From assembly GCF_018343535.1 (NCBI RefSeq), contig NZ_JAGYPF010000005.1:372001-436000 (forward strand): a stretch of DNA of 64,000 nucleotides, given 5' to 3'. Every line of letters starts with the position of its first letter. Position 1 is the stretch's first letter. Below the pieces are notes generated by a model, which saw only the letters and a list, made by a program, of their open reading frames with translations, did not search any database and was not told where the DNA came from. A program made the translations under genes and the position numbers. The DNA is from Neobacillus rhizophilus. Lineage in GTDB: Bacteria; Bacillota; Bacilli; Bacillales; Cytobacillaceae. Positions 8,570 through 16,688 of the stretch are shown here, one piece after another.

Positions 8570-9883
8570 ATGAAAGAAACTAAATTTGAACGTTTTGATT
8601 TTCAAGGCTTTATTATTGAGGCGCTTAACAAGCTGGACTTCAATCAACCGACGGAAATTCAGGAACGAATGATTCCGTTGGTATTAAAAGGGGAAAGTGC
8701 GATTGGCCAATCACAAACCGGAACGGGAAAAACATTTGCCTATGTGCTGCCAATCCTAGATAAGGTGGATGCTTCGAGACAAGAGGTTCAAGCAGTCATC
8801 ACGGCACCTACCAGAGAGCTTGCCAGCCAGATTTATCAACAAATTTTAAAAATTACTGAGCATTGTCCCCCTGAGAAAACAATTACCGCCAAATTATTTA
8901 CAGGCGGAACAGACAAGCAGCGGACTATCGAGAAGTTAAAAATACAGCCTCATATTGTCGTCGGAACGCCTAGCAGAATTAACGACCTTGTAAAGGAACA
9001 GGCGCTATTAGTACATACAGCCCGGATTCTTGTCGTCGATGAAGCGGATATGATGCTTGACATGGGCTTTATTGAGGATGTTGACCGTGTTGCCTCAAGG
9101 CTGCCGGAAGATCTGCAAATGTATGTTTTTTCCGCCACCATTCCGGAAAAGTTAAAGCCTTTTCTGAAAAAATACATGGAGAATCCAAAAAACATTCAGA
9201 TTGAACCGACAAGGAAGGCTGCTGAAAACCTTGAGCATTATTTGCTTCCATCAAGACACCGCGATAAAAAGGGGCTTGTTCATGATGCTCTTATCGCCTG
9301 TAATCCCTATTTAGCCATTGTATTTACAAATACGAAAAAAATGGCCGATGAAGTGGCGGATTATTTATATCAAAAAGGGTTGAAGGTTGGACGAGTTCAC
9401 GGGGATTTAACACCAAGAGAACGAAAAAAAATGATGAAGCAAATTCAAGATTTGGAATTTCAATATATTGTTGCGACAGATTTGGCTTCACGGGGAATTG
9501 ATATTGAAGGGGTAAGCCATGTCATAAACTATGAAATTCCTTCTGACTTGGATTTTTATATTCACAGGGTTGGCAGAACCGCTAGAGCAGGAAATGCCGG
9601 GATTGCCTTAACGATTTATGATTTATCAGATGAAGATGCTTTAATTCGTCTTGAAAAGATGGGCATTCAATTTAAGAATGTTGACTTGAAAAATAACGAA
9701 TTTGTTGAACTGGAAGGTCGAAACCGCCGGAAAACACGAGTAAAGCCAGAGGATGAGATGGACCATCGTGTTAAGGCTGTCATTAAAAAGCCGAAAAAGG
9801 TAAAACCAGGGTATAAAAAGAAAATGCAAACAGAAATAGAGAATATCAAGAAGCGGCAGCGCAGATTGAATAAGAAGAAATAA
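8570..9883 (+). CDS. cshB: DEAD-box ATP-dependent RNA helicase CshB
   Basis: RNA helicase used in cold adaptation and RNA remodelling. The helicase motifs run in order: Q motif QPTEIQ, motif I SQTGTGKT, Ia PTRELA, II VDEADMML, III SAT, IV IVFTNTKK, V DLASRGID and VI HRVGRTARAG. A basic C-terminal tail (Lys/Arg-rich, about 390-437) probably binds RNA. The 437 residues are typical of CshB (YqfR). AAGGAG lies 7 bp before the ATG. nfo follows 14 bp downstream, so the two form an operon as in B. subtilis. Confidence 0.95.
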   Translation: MKETKFERFDFQGFIIEALNKLDFNQPTEIQERMIPLVLKGESAIGQSQTGTGKTFAYVLPILDKVDASRQEVQAVITAPTRELASQIYQQILKITEHCPPEKTITAKLFTGGTDKQRTIEKLKIQPHIVVGTPSRINDLVKEQALLVHTARILVVDEADMMLDMGFIEDVDRVASRLPEDLQMYVFSATIPEKLKPFLKKYMENPKNIQIEPTRKAAENLEHYLLPSRHRDKKGLVHDALIACNPYLAIVFTNTKKMADEVADYLYQKGLKVGRVHGDLTPRERKKMMKQIQDLEFQYIVATDLASRGIDIEGVSHVINYEIPSDLDFYIHRVGRTARAGNAGIALTIYDLSDEDALIRLEKMGIQFKNVDLKNNEFVELEGRNRRKTRVKPEDEMDHRVKAVIKKPKKVKPGYKKKMQTEIENIKKRQRRLNKKK

Positions 9884-9897
9884 GAGAGGGAGAGGAA

Positions 9898-10794
9898 ATG
9901 ATGTTAAAATTAGGGTCGCACGTTTCGATGAGCGGCAAAGAAATGCTTCTTGCTGCAAGTAAGGAGGCCGTTTCTTACGGTGCCAATACCTTTATGATTT
10001 ACACGGGAGCCCCGCAGAACACTAGAAGGAAAAAAATCGAGGATTTAAATATTGAGGCGGGCAGAAGACATATGGAGGAGAATGGAATTTCCGAAATAGT
10101 TGTCCACGCTCCCTATATTATCAATATTGGAAATACCTCCAATCCGGATACATTTGAATTAGGCGTCCGGTTCTTACGGTCGGAAATCGAACGGACAGAA
10201 GCTATTGGCGCCAAGCAAATAGTCCTTCACCCAGGTGCTCACGTCGGTGCCGGTGAGGAGGCTGGGATTAAAAGGATTATCGAGGGTCTTAATGAAGTGC
10301 TAACCGGAAAAGAACAGGTTCAAATCGCTTTAGAAACAATGGCTGGAAAAGGTTCGGAGTGCGGGAAATCATTCGAGGAACTTGCGACGATAATCAATGG
10401 TGTCAACTATAATGAAAAACTGTCAGTATGCTTGGACACCTGCCATACCCACGATGCCGGCTATAATATCATCGAAGATTTTGATGGTGTTTTAAATGAG
10501 TTTGATAAAATTATTGGGATAGATAAATTAAAGGTGCTTCATATCAATGACAGCAAAAATGCATCAGGAACAAGAAAAGACCGTCATGAAAACATCGGGT
10601 TTGGCCATATTGGATTTAAGGCGCTGAACTATATTGTCCATCATCCACAATTAATGGATGTACCGAAAATTCTCGAAACTCCGTTTGTCGGTGAAGACAA
10701 AAACAATAAAAAGGCGCCATATCGCCACGAAATCGCCATGCTTCGCGAGCAGAAGTTTGAAGAGGATTTACTGAATAAAATAATGCAGTCTTAA
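9898..10794 (+). CDS. nfo: Endonuclease IV (AP endonuclease Nfo)
   Basis: Zinc-dependent AP endonuclease of base-excision repair, known in Bacillus to protect spore DNA during germination. The TIM-barrel metal ligands are in recognisable motifs: LGSHVSM at the N-terminus, IVLHPGAH, ALETMAGKG, CLDTCHTHDAGY, LKVLHINDSK, DRHENIGFGHIG and ETPF. The 298 residues fit the family. The start may be either of two consecutive ATGs behind GAGAGGGAGAGG. It is co-transcribed with cshB and ends at a strong terminator. Confidence 0.97.
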   Translation: MMLKLGSHVSMSGKEMLLAASKEAVSYGANTFMIYTGAPQNTRRKKIEDLNIEAGRRHMEENGISEIVVHAPYIINIGNTSNPDTFELGVRFLRSEIERTEAIGAKQIVLHPGAHVGAGEEAGIKRIIEGLNEVLTGKEQVQIALETMAGKGSECGKSFEELATIINGVNYNEKLSVCLDTCHTHDAGYNIIEDFDGVLNEFDKIIGIDKLKVLHINDSKNASGTRKDRHENIGFGHIGFKALNYIVHHPQLMDVPKILETPFVGEDKNNKKAPYRHEIAMLREQKFEEDLLNKIMQS

Positions 10795-10802
10795 ATTCCA
10801 AA

Positions 10803-10836
10803 CAAAAAAGCTGTGCAATGCGTACAGCTTTTTTAT
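10803..10836 (+). terminator. Terminator of cshB-nfo
   Basis: AAAAAGCTGT pairs with ACAGCTTTTT around a short loop, followed by T's. Confidence 0.85.
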
Positions 10837-10867
10837 TTAAATCTATTGATTGACTCTGCAACTAGGC

Positions 10868-11003
10868 CTGTTGATTGCAGCGAAGTGGCCTCGCTTTCCG
10901 CGGGGAGGTCCTGGAGCCTCCTCGGCGCTATAGCGTCTGTGGGGTCTCCAGTGTCCTCTATATCCCGCAGGAGTCGAGTGCCCTCCGCTCCAATCAACAG
11001 ACT
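10868..11003. repeat. Dispersed Bacillus-type intergenic repeat (~135 bp)
   Basis: GC-rich block in an AT-rich gap. Its ends are inverted: CTGTTGATTG near 10869 and CAATCAACAG near 10993. Inside are the characteristic pieces TTTCCGCGGGGA, GCCTCCTCGGCGC and CCCGCAGGAGTCG. From memory this is the widespread non-coding repeat found in intergenic regions of many Bacillus species. It has no ribosome site or plausible protein. An ORF crossing it at 10813-11046 is spurious. Confidence 0.75.
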
Positions 11004-11074
11004 TGTTGAAAAGCCTATATATTTACATTATTATAACAAACTATAGCGGTGGATTATTAAAGAAAAATAACAAA

Positions 11075-11106
11075 ATAAAAGGCTATCGAAAGTTCTTCGA
11101 CAGCCT
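11075..11106 (-). terminator. Terminator of the DUF2624 gene
   Basis: GGCT-A-TCGAA pairs with TTCGA-C-AGCC. On the minus strand the hairpin is followed by TTTTATTTTG. Confidence 0.65.
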
Positions 11107-11131
11107 GCACTGTGCAGATTCTCAATGCTTT

Positions 11132-11398
11132 TCATTTTTTTACTAATTCTGCAAAAAGTTTATTGACCTCCCGGGCAGTTTGCGGGCCCGCGGCTTTGGC
11201 AATTTCCCTTACTAAATGGGCACGCTGCAGGTCATCAAAAATATTGATGTTTTTTCCTCTTAAGTATTCGGCTATTTTTTTTGCCTGACTGCGGGTTATG
11301 GCTATATTAAATTGGTTTGCATATTTTAGCAGTTCATCGGCAGTGATGGTATTTATTTTATGATTGATAATACTTTCAAAAATCTTCACCTTAATCAC
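11132..11398 (-). CDS. yqfT: DUF2624 family protein (YqfT-like)
   Basis: A small, highly charged helical protein of 88 residues. The sequence ITADELLKYANQFNI followed by ITRSQAKKIAEYLRG matches what I know of DUF2624, and its place next to nfo matches B. subtilis yqfT. The function is unknown. It has no membrane segment or signal. It is transcribed away from the zinc-uptake operon from the gap at about 11400-11560. Confidence 0.8.
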   Translation of the reverse strand: MIKVKIFESIINHKINTITADELLKYANQFNIAITRSQAKKIAEYLRGKNINIFDDLQRAHLVREIAKAAGPQTAREVNKLFAELVKK

Positions 11399-11486
11399 TC
11401 CTCCATGCTAATTTATGAAAAAGCGGCTGGAGTGTGACAGTGACTTATAAAGGCGGTAAAATAAGCGTATTCGCGAATTGCTCCGC

Positions 11487-11546
11487 TTTACAAACACAAA
11501 ATAACTATTGTATACTACATAAAGTTAAATCGGAATGATTCTTAAA
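11487..11546 (+). promoter_or_regulatory. Promoter and Zur box of the zinc-uptake operon
   Basis: A sigma-A promoter, TTTACA (11487) and TATACT (11511) with 18 bp spacing, is followed by the sequence TCGGAATGATTCTTA at 11530-11544. This matches the Bacillus Zur operator pattern TCGTAATNATTACGA at 11 of 15 positions, with the left half near-perfect. A zinc-loaded Zur bound here would block transcription. The regulator itself is the third gene of this operon. The assignment is by motif only. Confidence 0.65.
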
Positions 11547-11569
11547 ATTAAAGTGAGAGTGCGAAATCT

Positions 11570-12337
11570 ATGCAATCAATTATTGATATTAAACAGCTGT
11601 CCTATCGATATGAAAAGGACGTCGTTCTTGAAAACATCAATTTATCCGTGGAAAAGGGTGCGTTTCTCGCCATTGTCGGCCCCAATGGTTCTGGAAAATC
11701 AACACTATTAAAGTTAGTTTTGGGATTGTTAAAGCTGCAAAAGGGAGAAATTTACCTATTTGGCCAAGAAATCAATAAATTTAAAAATTGGGACAAAATC
11801 GGCTACGTTTCCCAAAAGGCCAACTCCTTTAACACAGGTTTCCCGGCTACCGTATATGAGGTAGTGGCAAGCGGTTTAACAAAAAAGCTAGGCCTGTTGT
11901 CTTTTTTCAAAAAGGAGCACTCGGAAAAAGTATTAGCCTCATTGGATGCAGTAGGGATGAAAAAATTTAAAGACCGGAATATTGGCGAGCTTTCAGGCGG
12001 CCAACAGCAGCGGGTATTTATAGCTAGAGCCTTGGTGAGTGAGCCAGAGCTGTTGATTCTTGACGAACCAACCGTTGGGGTTGATGCAGAGAACATAAAG
12101 GCTTTTTATGAAATGCTTGATGTGTTAAATAAAAATAAGGCGATTACATTGGTGATGGTCACACATGACATCGGGACCGTTTCCGATAAGGTATCCCATG
12201 TAGCCTGTTTAAATAAGCATTTGCATTTTCACGGACTGACAAATGAATTTGAACAGATGAGAATGGAAGACCTTTCATCATTCTATGGACATGATGTGCA
12301 AATGCTGACTCATCATCATGAACACGGAGGCATGTAG
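11570..12337 (+). CDS. Zinc (metal) ABC transporter ATP-binding protein
   Basis: ATPase of a high-affinity Zn2+ importer of the ZnuC/AdcC type. Walker A is GPNGSGKST, the ABC signature LSGGQQQR, Walker B LLILDEPT and the switch His is in VTHD. The 255-residue protein ends in a His-rich tail (HHHEHGG) likely to sense or hold metal. GTGAGAGTG precedes the ATG. The permease gene begins 2 bp after its stop, and zur follows. Zinc rather than manganese is inferred from the neighbouring zur and the operator. The substrate-binding lipoprotein is not in this window. Confidence 0.92.
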   Translation: MQSIIDIKQLSYRYEKDVVLENINLSVEKGAFLAIVGPNGSGKSTLLKLVLGLLKLQKGEIYLFGQEINKFKNWDKIGYVSQKANSFNTGFPATVYEVVASGLTKKLGLLSFFKKEHSEKVLASLDAVGMKKFKDRNIGELSGGQQQRVFIARALVSEPELLILDEPTVGVDAENIKAFYEMLDVLNKNKAITLVMVTHDIGTVSDKVSHVACLNKHLHFHGLTNEFEQMRMEDLSSFYGHDVQMLTHHHEHGGM

Positions 12338-12338
12338 T

Positions 12339-13178
12339 ATGATTCAAGGGATTTTACATTATGAATTTTTACAAAACGCCTTCTTAACTGGAATGTTAAT
12401 TGGCATTCTAGCTCCATTATTGGGAGTATTTATCGTGGTAAGAAGATTGTCTTTGATTGCCGATGCGCTTAGCCATGTAACTTTGGCAGGGATTGCGGCA
12501 AGTCTGTTGCTTGAGCGCTATGTTGCTGCACTTACGGGACTGAATCCATTGTATATGGGCATGGTTTTTTCGGTTGGCGGAGCTTTATTTATTGAAAAGC
12601 TAAGAGGAGTCTACAAGCACTATCAAGAGCTGGCGATTCCGATCATTCTTTCCGGAGGAATCGGGCTGGGGGTTATATTTATATCTCTTGCCAAAGGCTT
12701 TAATACAGATTTGTTCAGTTATCTATTTGGTAGTGTATCAGCCGTCAGCCGTACCGACCTTTGGGTGATCCTGGTAATCAGTATTGCAGTGGTGCTGGCT
12801 GTGGTTCTCTTGTATAAAGAGCTGTTTTTATTGTCTTTTGATGAGGAATACGCCAAGGCATCCGGTATTGCAGCAAAAAGTATCCATTTCATTTTCATTA
12901 TTTTAGTGGCGCTGGTCATAGCAGCTTCTATGAGAATTGTCGGAATCCTGTTGGTTTCTTCGTTAATGACACTTCCTGTTGCAGCAAGTATCCGAATTGC
13001 CAAAGGGTTTAGGCAGGCCATTGTTTTATCGGTTATCTTCGGTGAAGCATCGGTGCTTGGCGGGCTGAGCCTTGCTTATTATGTGGACTTGGCTCCAGGT
13101 GGAACAATTGTCATGCTCTCTGTATTGATATTAATATTGGCGATATTTTATAAAAAAATCTTGGTGAATAAAGCATAA
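12339..13178 (+). CDS. Zinc (metal) ABC transporter permease
   Basis: Integral membrane subunit of the ZnuB/AdcB (ABC-3) family, with eight or so hydrophobic segments along 279 residues. The family landmark RRLSLIADALSHVTLAG, which contains the cytoplasmic coupling helix, is near residue 35. The ATG at 12339 has GGAGG 8 bp upstream, inside the end of the ATPase gene. It works with the upstream ATPase and an unseen binding protein. It is regulated by Zur by operon position. Confidence 0.93.
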   Translation: MIQGILHYEFLQNAFLTGMLIGILAPLLGVFIVVRRLSLIADALSHVTLAGIAASLLLERYVAALTGLNPLYMGMVFSVGGALFIEKLRGVYKHYQELAIPIILSGGIGLGVIFISLAKGFNTDLFSYLFGSVSAVSRTDLWVILVISIAVVLAVVLLYKELFLLSFDEEYAKASGIAAKSIHFIFIILVALVIAASMRIVGILLVSSLMTLPVAASIRIAKGFRQAIVLSVIFGEASVLGGLSLAYYVDLAPGGTIVMLSVLILILAIFYKKILVNKA

Positions 13179-13191
13179 GCGAGGTGTGTAA

Positions 13192-13608
13192 ATGATGAAT
13201 GTACAAGAAGCACTTCAATATTTAAAGGAAAATGGATTTAAGCAGACCGGAAAAAGGGAAGATATGCTTCAATTGTTTGCTGAAAGCGATAAATATTTAA
13301 CAGCAAAAGATGTTTTAGATCTATTGAAGGATGATTATCCGGGCTTAAGTTTTGATACTATTTACCGTAACCTTTCCCTTTTTGTTAACATGGGAATACT
13401 AGAGATGACGGAGTTGTCAGGTGAAAAACATTTTCGTTTTTCCTGCTCGCAAACCCATCATCACCATCATTTTATTTGCTTAAGCTGCGGCAAGTCGAAA
13501 GAAATTGAGACATGTCCGATGGAGGACCTCAGTGCAAATTTAAAAGGCTATGACATCTCCGGGCATAAATTCGAAATATATGGCCGATGTCCGGATTGTG
13601 TACAATAA
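13192..13608 (+). CDS. zur: Fur-family zinc uptake regulator Zur
   Basis: Zn2+-responsive dimeric repressor. The N-terminal winged helix (about residues 1-85) contains DTIYRNLSLFVNMGI. The metal part has a run of five His in THHHHHFIC and two CxxC pairs (CLSC and CPDC) that hold the structural zinc. The 138 residues fit the Fur family. The identity as Zur rather than Fur or PerR rests on operon context with a metal ABC transporter and the Zur-like box upstream, which implies negative autoregulation. Confidence 0.9.
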   Translation: MMNVQEALQYLKENGFKQTGKREDMLQLFAESDKYLTAKDVLDLLKDDYPGLSFDTIYRNLSLFVNMGILEMTELSGEKHFRFSCSQTHHHHHFICLSCGKSKEIETCPMEDLSANLKGYDISGHKFEIYGRCPDCVQ

Positions 13609-13657
13609 AAAGGCTGCCCATGAGCGGAATGACCGCTCATTTAGGGCAGCTTTTTTA
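13607..13657. terminator. Bidirectional terminator between zur and yqfW
   Basis: A two-part stem: GGCTGCCC with GGGCAGC outside and ATGAGCGG with CCGCTCAT inside, flanked by A's and T's. It serves both convergent genes. Confidence 0.88.
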
Positions 13658-13660
13658 TTT

Positions 13661-14263
13661 TTATTTCATTGAGCCAGCCATTTCCCGTATATTATCCTGT
13701 TTCTTGAGCCATTTCTCCACCCAAATGGCTGCTTCTGCCCAGTTATTGACACGGATGACACCTTGTGGAATGGGCTCTTGATTATAGGGAGTATCAAATA
13801 AAATGACCGGAATTCCGCATTCTTCATGAAGAGCAACGGCGTTGTCGTGTTTATCCTCAAAAAAGAGATCCACTTTCAGATTTTTAGCCGTTTCTACCTT
13901 GTCATGAGAGCCAATCAGTTCGATGTGATGGAAAGTTAATCCATGCGCTGAAAACCAATTTTCGGTCACCTCAAGCAAGTGCGGTCCTCTGGCACTAATA
14001 AAAAACAATTCATGTTCATTTTTCCATTTATTTAATACCGGCTTTACGCCTTTAGCAAGTGGAGATTCTTTATATATAATCGGCTCGTTTTCTGAAAACC
14101 AATGGGCAAATACTTTTTCATCCACATTCACAAAAGGAGTTAAATCGTATTGAGTGATGTCCTCATAGGCAATGTTCATCCCAAATGCCTTGTTTATAAA
14201 AGGCAATAACGATGTAGGGCAGGTAACTGTTCCATCAATATCAATTCCAAATCTTTTTTTCAT
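13661..14263 (-). CDS. yqfW: HAD-family 5'(3')-deoxyribonucleotidase-like protein YqfW
   Basis: HAD phosphatase of the 5' nucleotidase type C group. The nucleophile motif is GIDIDGT (first Asp), the second motif is FISARG and the last acidic motif is DLFFEDKHD. The 200-residue protein starting at ATG 14263 has GAAGGTG 9 bp upstream. A GTG four codons earlier lacks a good site. The substrate (dNMPs) is inferred from family. Its position next to zur matches B. subtilis yqfV-yqfW. Confidence 0.88.
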   Translation of the reverse strand: MKKRFGIDIDGTVTCPTSLLPFINKAFGMNIAYEDITQYDLTPFVNVDEKVFAHWFSENEPIIYKESPLAKGVKPVLNKWKNEHELFFISARGPHLLEVTENWFSAHGLTFHHIELIGSHDKVETAKNLKVDLFFEDKHDNAVALHEECGIPVILFDTPYNQEPIPQGVIRVNNWAEAAIWVEKWLKKQDNIREMAGSMK

Positions 14264-14451
14264 TTTTAAATTCACCTTCAGTTGTTTCCTCTGTTCTATT
14301 TTTATTTTACCAAAGACCGTGAACTGTTTGGCATGAAATTTTTTGCGGAATATGAAATAACTAACTAGTTAAGACAAACATTGTCATAGTAAAAAGGCTT
14401 TAATGACTAACAATAATAAATGCTCCTACATTGAAAGTGAGGGATTAAAGA

Positions 14452-14994
14452 ATGGCAGATGAACGCGACACGAAGGTGCAAGAAGCTCTTCGTGGCCCAA
14501 TTATCGGTGAAGATATACCAAATTCTCCATCGGATTATCGTGAGGCCACAACTTCCGAAATCGCAACACCTGTAACAACCCAAGCTTCCAAATATGATGA
14601 AGAAACGGCAGAGGAATTTGGAGCGTCTGTCCCAATGAGGGTATCTTTAAAGAAAGATGATCTGCCAATTGGGGCATCCGTGCCAATCCGTTCTTCCTAT
14701 AATGAAGAAACTGCTGCCGAAATCGCGGCCCCCGTACCTATTATAAGAGGCAGGGAAAAAGACAATATTGATGATAATGGTCGTGGACGTGCTGTTGGCG
14801 GTGCCGGACTAGGAACTGTCGCTTTGGTCCTTTCCATTTTATCCTTGTTCGTAATGCCAATCCTCTTTGGTGCAGCGGGGATTATTCTGGGATTTGTTGC
14901 TAGACGCCGCGGCTCCGAAGGGCTTGGAGCGTGGGCTATTGGGATTGGAGCGGTATCGATTATCATCGGAATCTTTATTCTTCCGTTCTTTTAA
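14452..14994 (+). CDS. yqfX: Small membrane protein YqfX-like (DUF4190-type C-terminus)
   Basis: A 180-residue protein with two parts. Residues 1-110 are hydrophilic and contain a repeated unit (ASVPMR, ASVPIR, APVPII, each after an EETA(A/E)E stretch). Residues 112-180 form two transmembrane helices joined by the short basic turn ARRRGSEGLGAWAIG, typical of DUF4190-type domains. The N-terminus should be cytoplasmic or on the outer face as a flexible tail. The function is unknown. The position before ispG matches B. subtilis yqfX. Confidence 0.8.
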   Translation: MADERDTKVQEALRGPIIGEDIPNSPSDYREATTSEIATPVTTQASKYDEETAEEFGASVPMRVSLKKDDLPIGASVPIRSSYNEETAAEIAAPVPIIRGREKDNIDDNGRGRAVGGAGLGTVALVLSILSLFVMPILFGAAGIILGFVARRRGSEGLGAWAIGIGAVSIIIGIFILPFF

Positions 14995-15010
14995 CATAGG
15001 AGCAAAGAAA

Positions 15011-15037
15011 AGAGGCTGTCTTTCGGGACAGCCTCTT
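15011..15037. terminator. Bidirectional terminator between yqfX and ispG
   Basis: AGAGGCTGTC pairs with GACAGCCTCT around a TTTCGG-type loop. Confidence 0.85.
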
Positions 15038-15048
15038 GTTACGTTTAC

Positions 15049-16158
15049 CTATTTGTTTACCTTTTCTTCTGCTTCCTTCTTGCGGAAATATTCTTCGGCA
15101 AGCTGGTCAATTTCCTTTTTGAGTTCTTCGACCATTTGTGATTCTGGCACCTTCCGGACAATTTCGCCTTTCCTAAACAATAGTCCTTCACCACGGGCAC
15201 CGGCAATTCCGATGTCTGCTTCACGAGCCTCACCAGGTCCATTTACCGCGCAGCCTAGAACTGAAACCTTGATAGGTGCTTTAATATGGGAGATATATTC
15301 CTCTACCTCATTGGCGATGCTGATCAGGTCTATTTCAATCCGTCCGCAGGTAGGGCAGGAAATTAAGGTAGCAGCGTTGGAGGAAAGATGGAATACCTTC
15401 AAAAGCTCACGTGCTACTTTAACCTCTTCAACTGGGTCTGCACTTAATGAAACTCTTACCGTATTACCAATACCTTTGCTGATGATTGCACCTAATCCGG
15501 CTGCGCTTTTAATTGTTCCGGAGAAAAGTGTTCCAGATTCGGTTATCCCAAGATGCAATGGATAATCGAAGGTGCGGGCCGCTTTTTCATATGCTTCAAT
15601 AGCAAGGTTGACATCAGAAGCCTTCATTGAAACGATAATATCGTGGAAGTCTAAGTCCTCTAGAATTTTGATATGATGGAGGGCGCTTTCGACCATGCCA
15701 TCAGCGGTTGGGTAGCCGTATTTATCAAGAATTCGTTTTTCCAATGACCCCGCATTTACACCAATCCGGATTGGGATTCCTTTTTCTTTAGCGGCTTTTA
15801 CGACGGCTTCAACCTTTTCTTTTCTGCCGATGTTTCCAGGATTGATCCTGATTTTATCAGCGCCGCCTTCAATCGCCTTAAGTGCCAATTTATAATCGAA
15901 GTGGATATCAACAACAAGTGGAATGTTGATTCTTTTTTTGATCTCAGGAATGGCATTTGCAGCCCTTTCATCTGGGCATGCGACCCGGACAATTTGGCAA
16001 CCTGCTTCCTCAAGACGTTTGATTTCGGCAACGGTAGCCTCTACATCATGGGTTTTAGTGGTTGTCATACTTTGAATGATGATTTCATCATTGCCGCCGA
16101 TGGTTAAATTGCCAACCTTAATCGGCCGTGTTTTCGTACGATGTATAATTTCACTCAC
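15049..16158 (-). CDS. ispG: 4-hydroxy-3-methylbut-2-en-1-yl diphosphate synthase IspG
   Basis: 4Fe-4S enzyme of the MEP pathway that converts MEcPP to HMBPP, the substrate of IspH. It has an N-terminal TIM barrel starting TKTHDVEATVAEI and a C-terminal cluster domain with CPTCGR and LGCAVNGPGEA supplying the cysteines. The 369 residues match the bacterial one-piece form. A GGAGCG-type site lies upstream of the start. ispG and ispH are both in this window, as in B. subtilis (yqfY and yqfP). Confidence 0.97.
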   Translation of the reverse strand: MSEIIHRTKTRPIKVGNLTIGGNDEIIIQSMTTTKTHDVEATVAEIKRLEEAGCQIVRVACPDERAANAIPEIKKRINIPLVVDIHFDYKLALKAIEGGADKIRINPGNIGRKEKVEAVVKAAKEKGIPIRIGVNAGSLEKRILDKYGYPTADGMVESALHHIKILEDLDFHDIIVSMKASDVNLAIEAYEKAARTFDYPLHLGITESGTLFSGTIKSAAGLGAIISKGIGNTVRVSLSADPVEEVKVARELLKVFHLSSNAATLISCPTCGRIEIDLISIANEVEEYISHIKAPIKVSVLGCAVNGPGEAREADIGIAGARGEGLLFRKGEIVRKVPESQMVEELKKEIDQLAEEYFRKKEAEEKVNK

Positions 16159-16263
16159 GTTGAATTCGCTCCTTTAGCTGGATTCGAATATAGGATTAAA
16201 AACAATTCACCTTTTATTGTATCAGCCTGCATCTAATTTTGACAAGAATAAGGATTATCTTCA

Positions 16264-16593
16264 TTAGTTTGAGTAATCAGGAAAATGATATGTAGAACCG
16301 ATTTGGATTTTTTCTGGTGACTTCCCTGGATTTAATGCCTGAAAATCTTCGATTAAGTCAGAAATAGATACAGGAAGAGATTTTCCTAATTGGTGTTCGA
16401 CAATGGAAATAACAGTTTCACCTGGTTTTACCTTTTCTGTAAAAGAAGGGATGCTGGTACTAGGTTTAGCGGTTTGATTAACATTTGCCTCTACCTGAAT
16501 GTTTGCTGTAGAAGGCAAAGTTCCGACAGTTAAGTCGAAGTAAATAACATATATGACTAAAATGGCAATTAAAATACCAAACAATTTCTTCAT
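16264..16593 (-). CDS. yqfZ: Membrane-anchored LysM protein (YqfZ-like)
   Basis: A 109-residue protein with an N-terminal membrane helix (about 4-22) and a C-terminal LysM-like repeat (about 53-105, starting KVKPGETVISIVEHQLG and ending GSTYHFPDYS). LysM modules bind peptidoglycan, so the protein should sit outside the membrane against the wall. The ATG at 16593 is preferred because GGAGG lies 9 bp before it. It is similar in size and place to B. subtilis yqfZ, which lies in a forespore-expressed group. A sporulation role here is inference. Confidence 0.82.
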   Translation of the reverse strand: MKKLFGILIAILVIYVIYFDLTVGTLPSTANIQVEANVNQTAKPSTSIPSFTEKVKPGETVISIVEHQLGKSLPVSISDLIEDFQALNPGKSPEKIQIGSTYHFPDYSN

Positions 16594-16688
16594 TGGACAA
16601 GCCTCCAAACAAAAGTTTCTACAAACCTATGCTTGTCCACCTTTAAATAGAACTTATAAATGAAAAAAGCATCCGTTGAATGGATGCT

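Noticed and set aside
10813..11046. Plus-strand ORF over the GC-rich repeat
   Set aside because: It covers a terminator and a known type of non-coding repeat, with no Shine-Dalgarno site.
13587..13781. Small plus-strand ORF after zur
   Set aside because: It lies within the zur/yqfW terminator and opposite the yqfW coding sequence.
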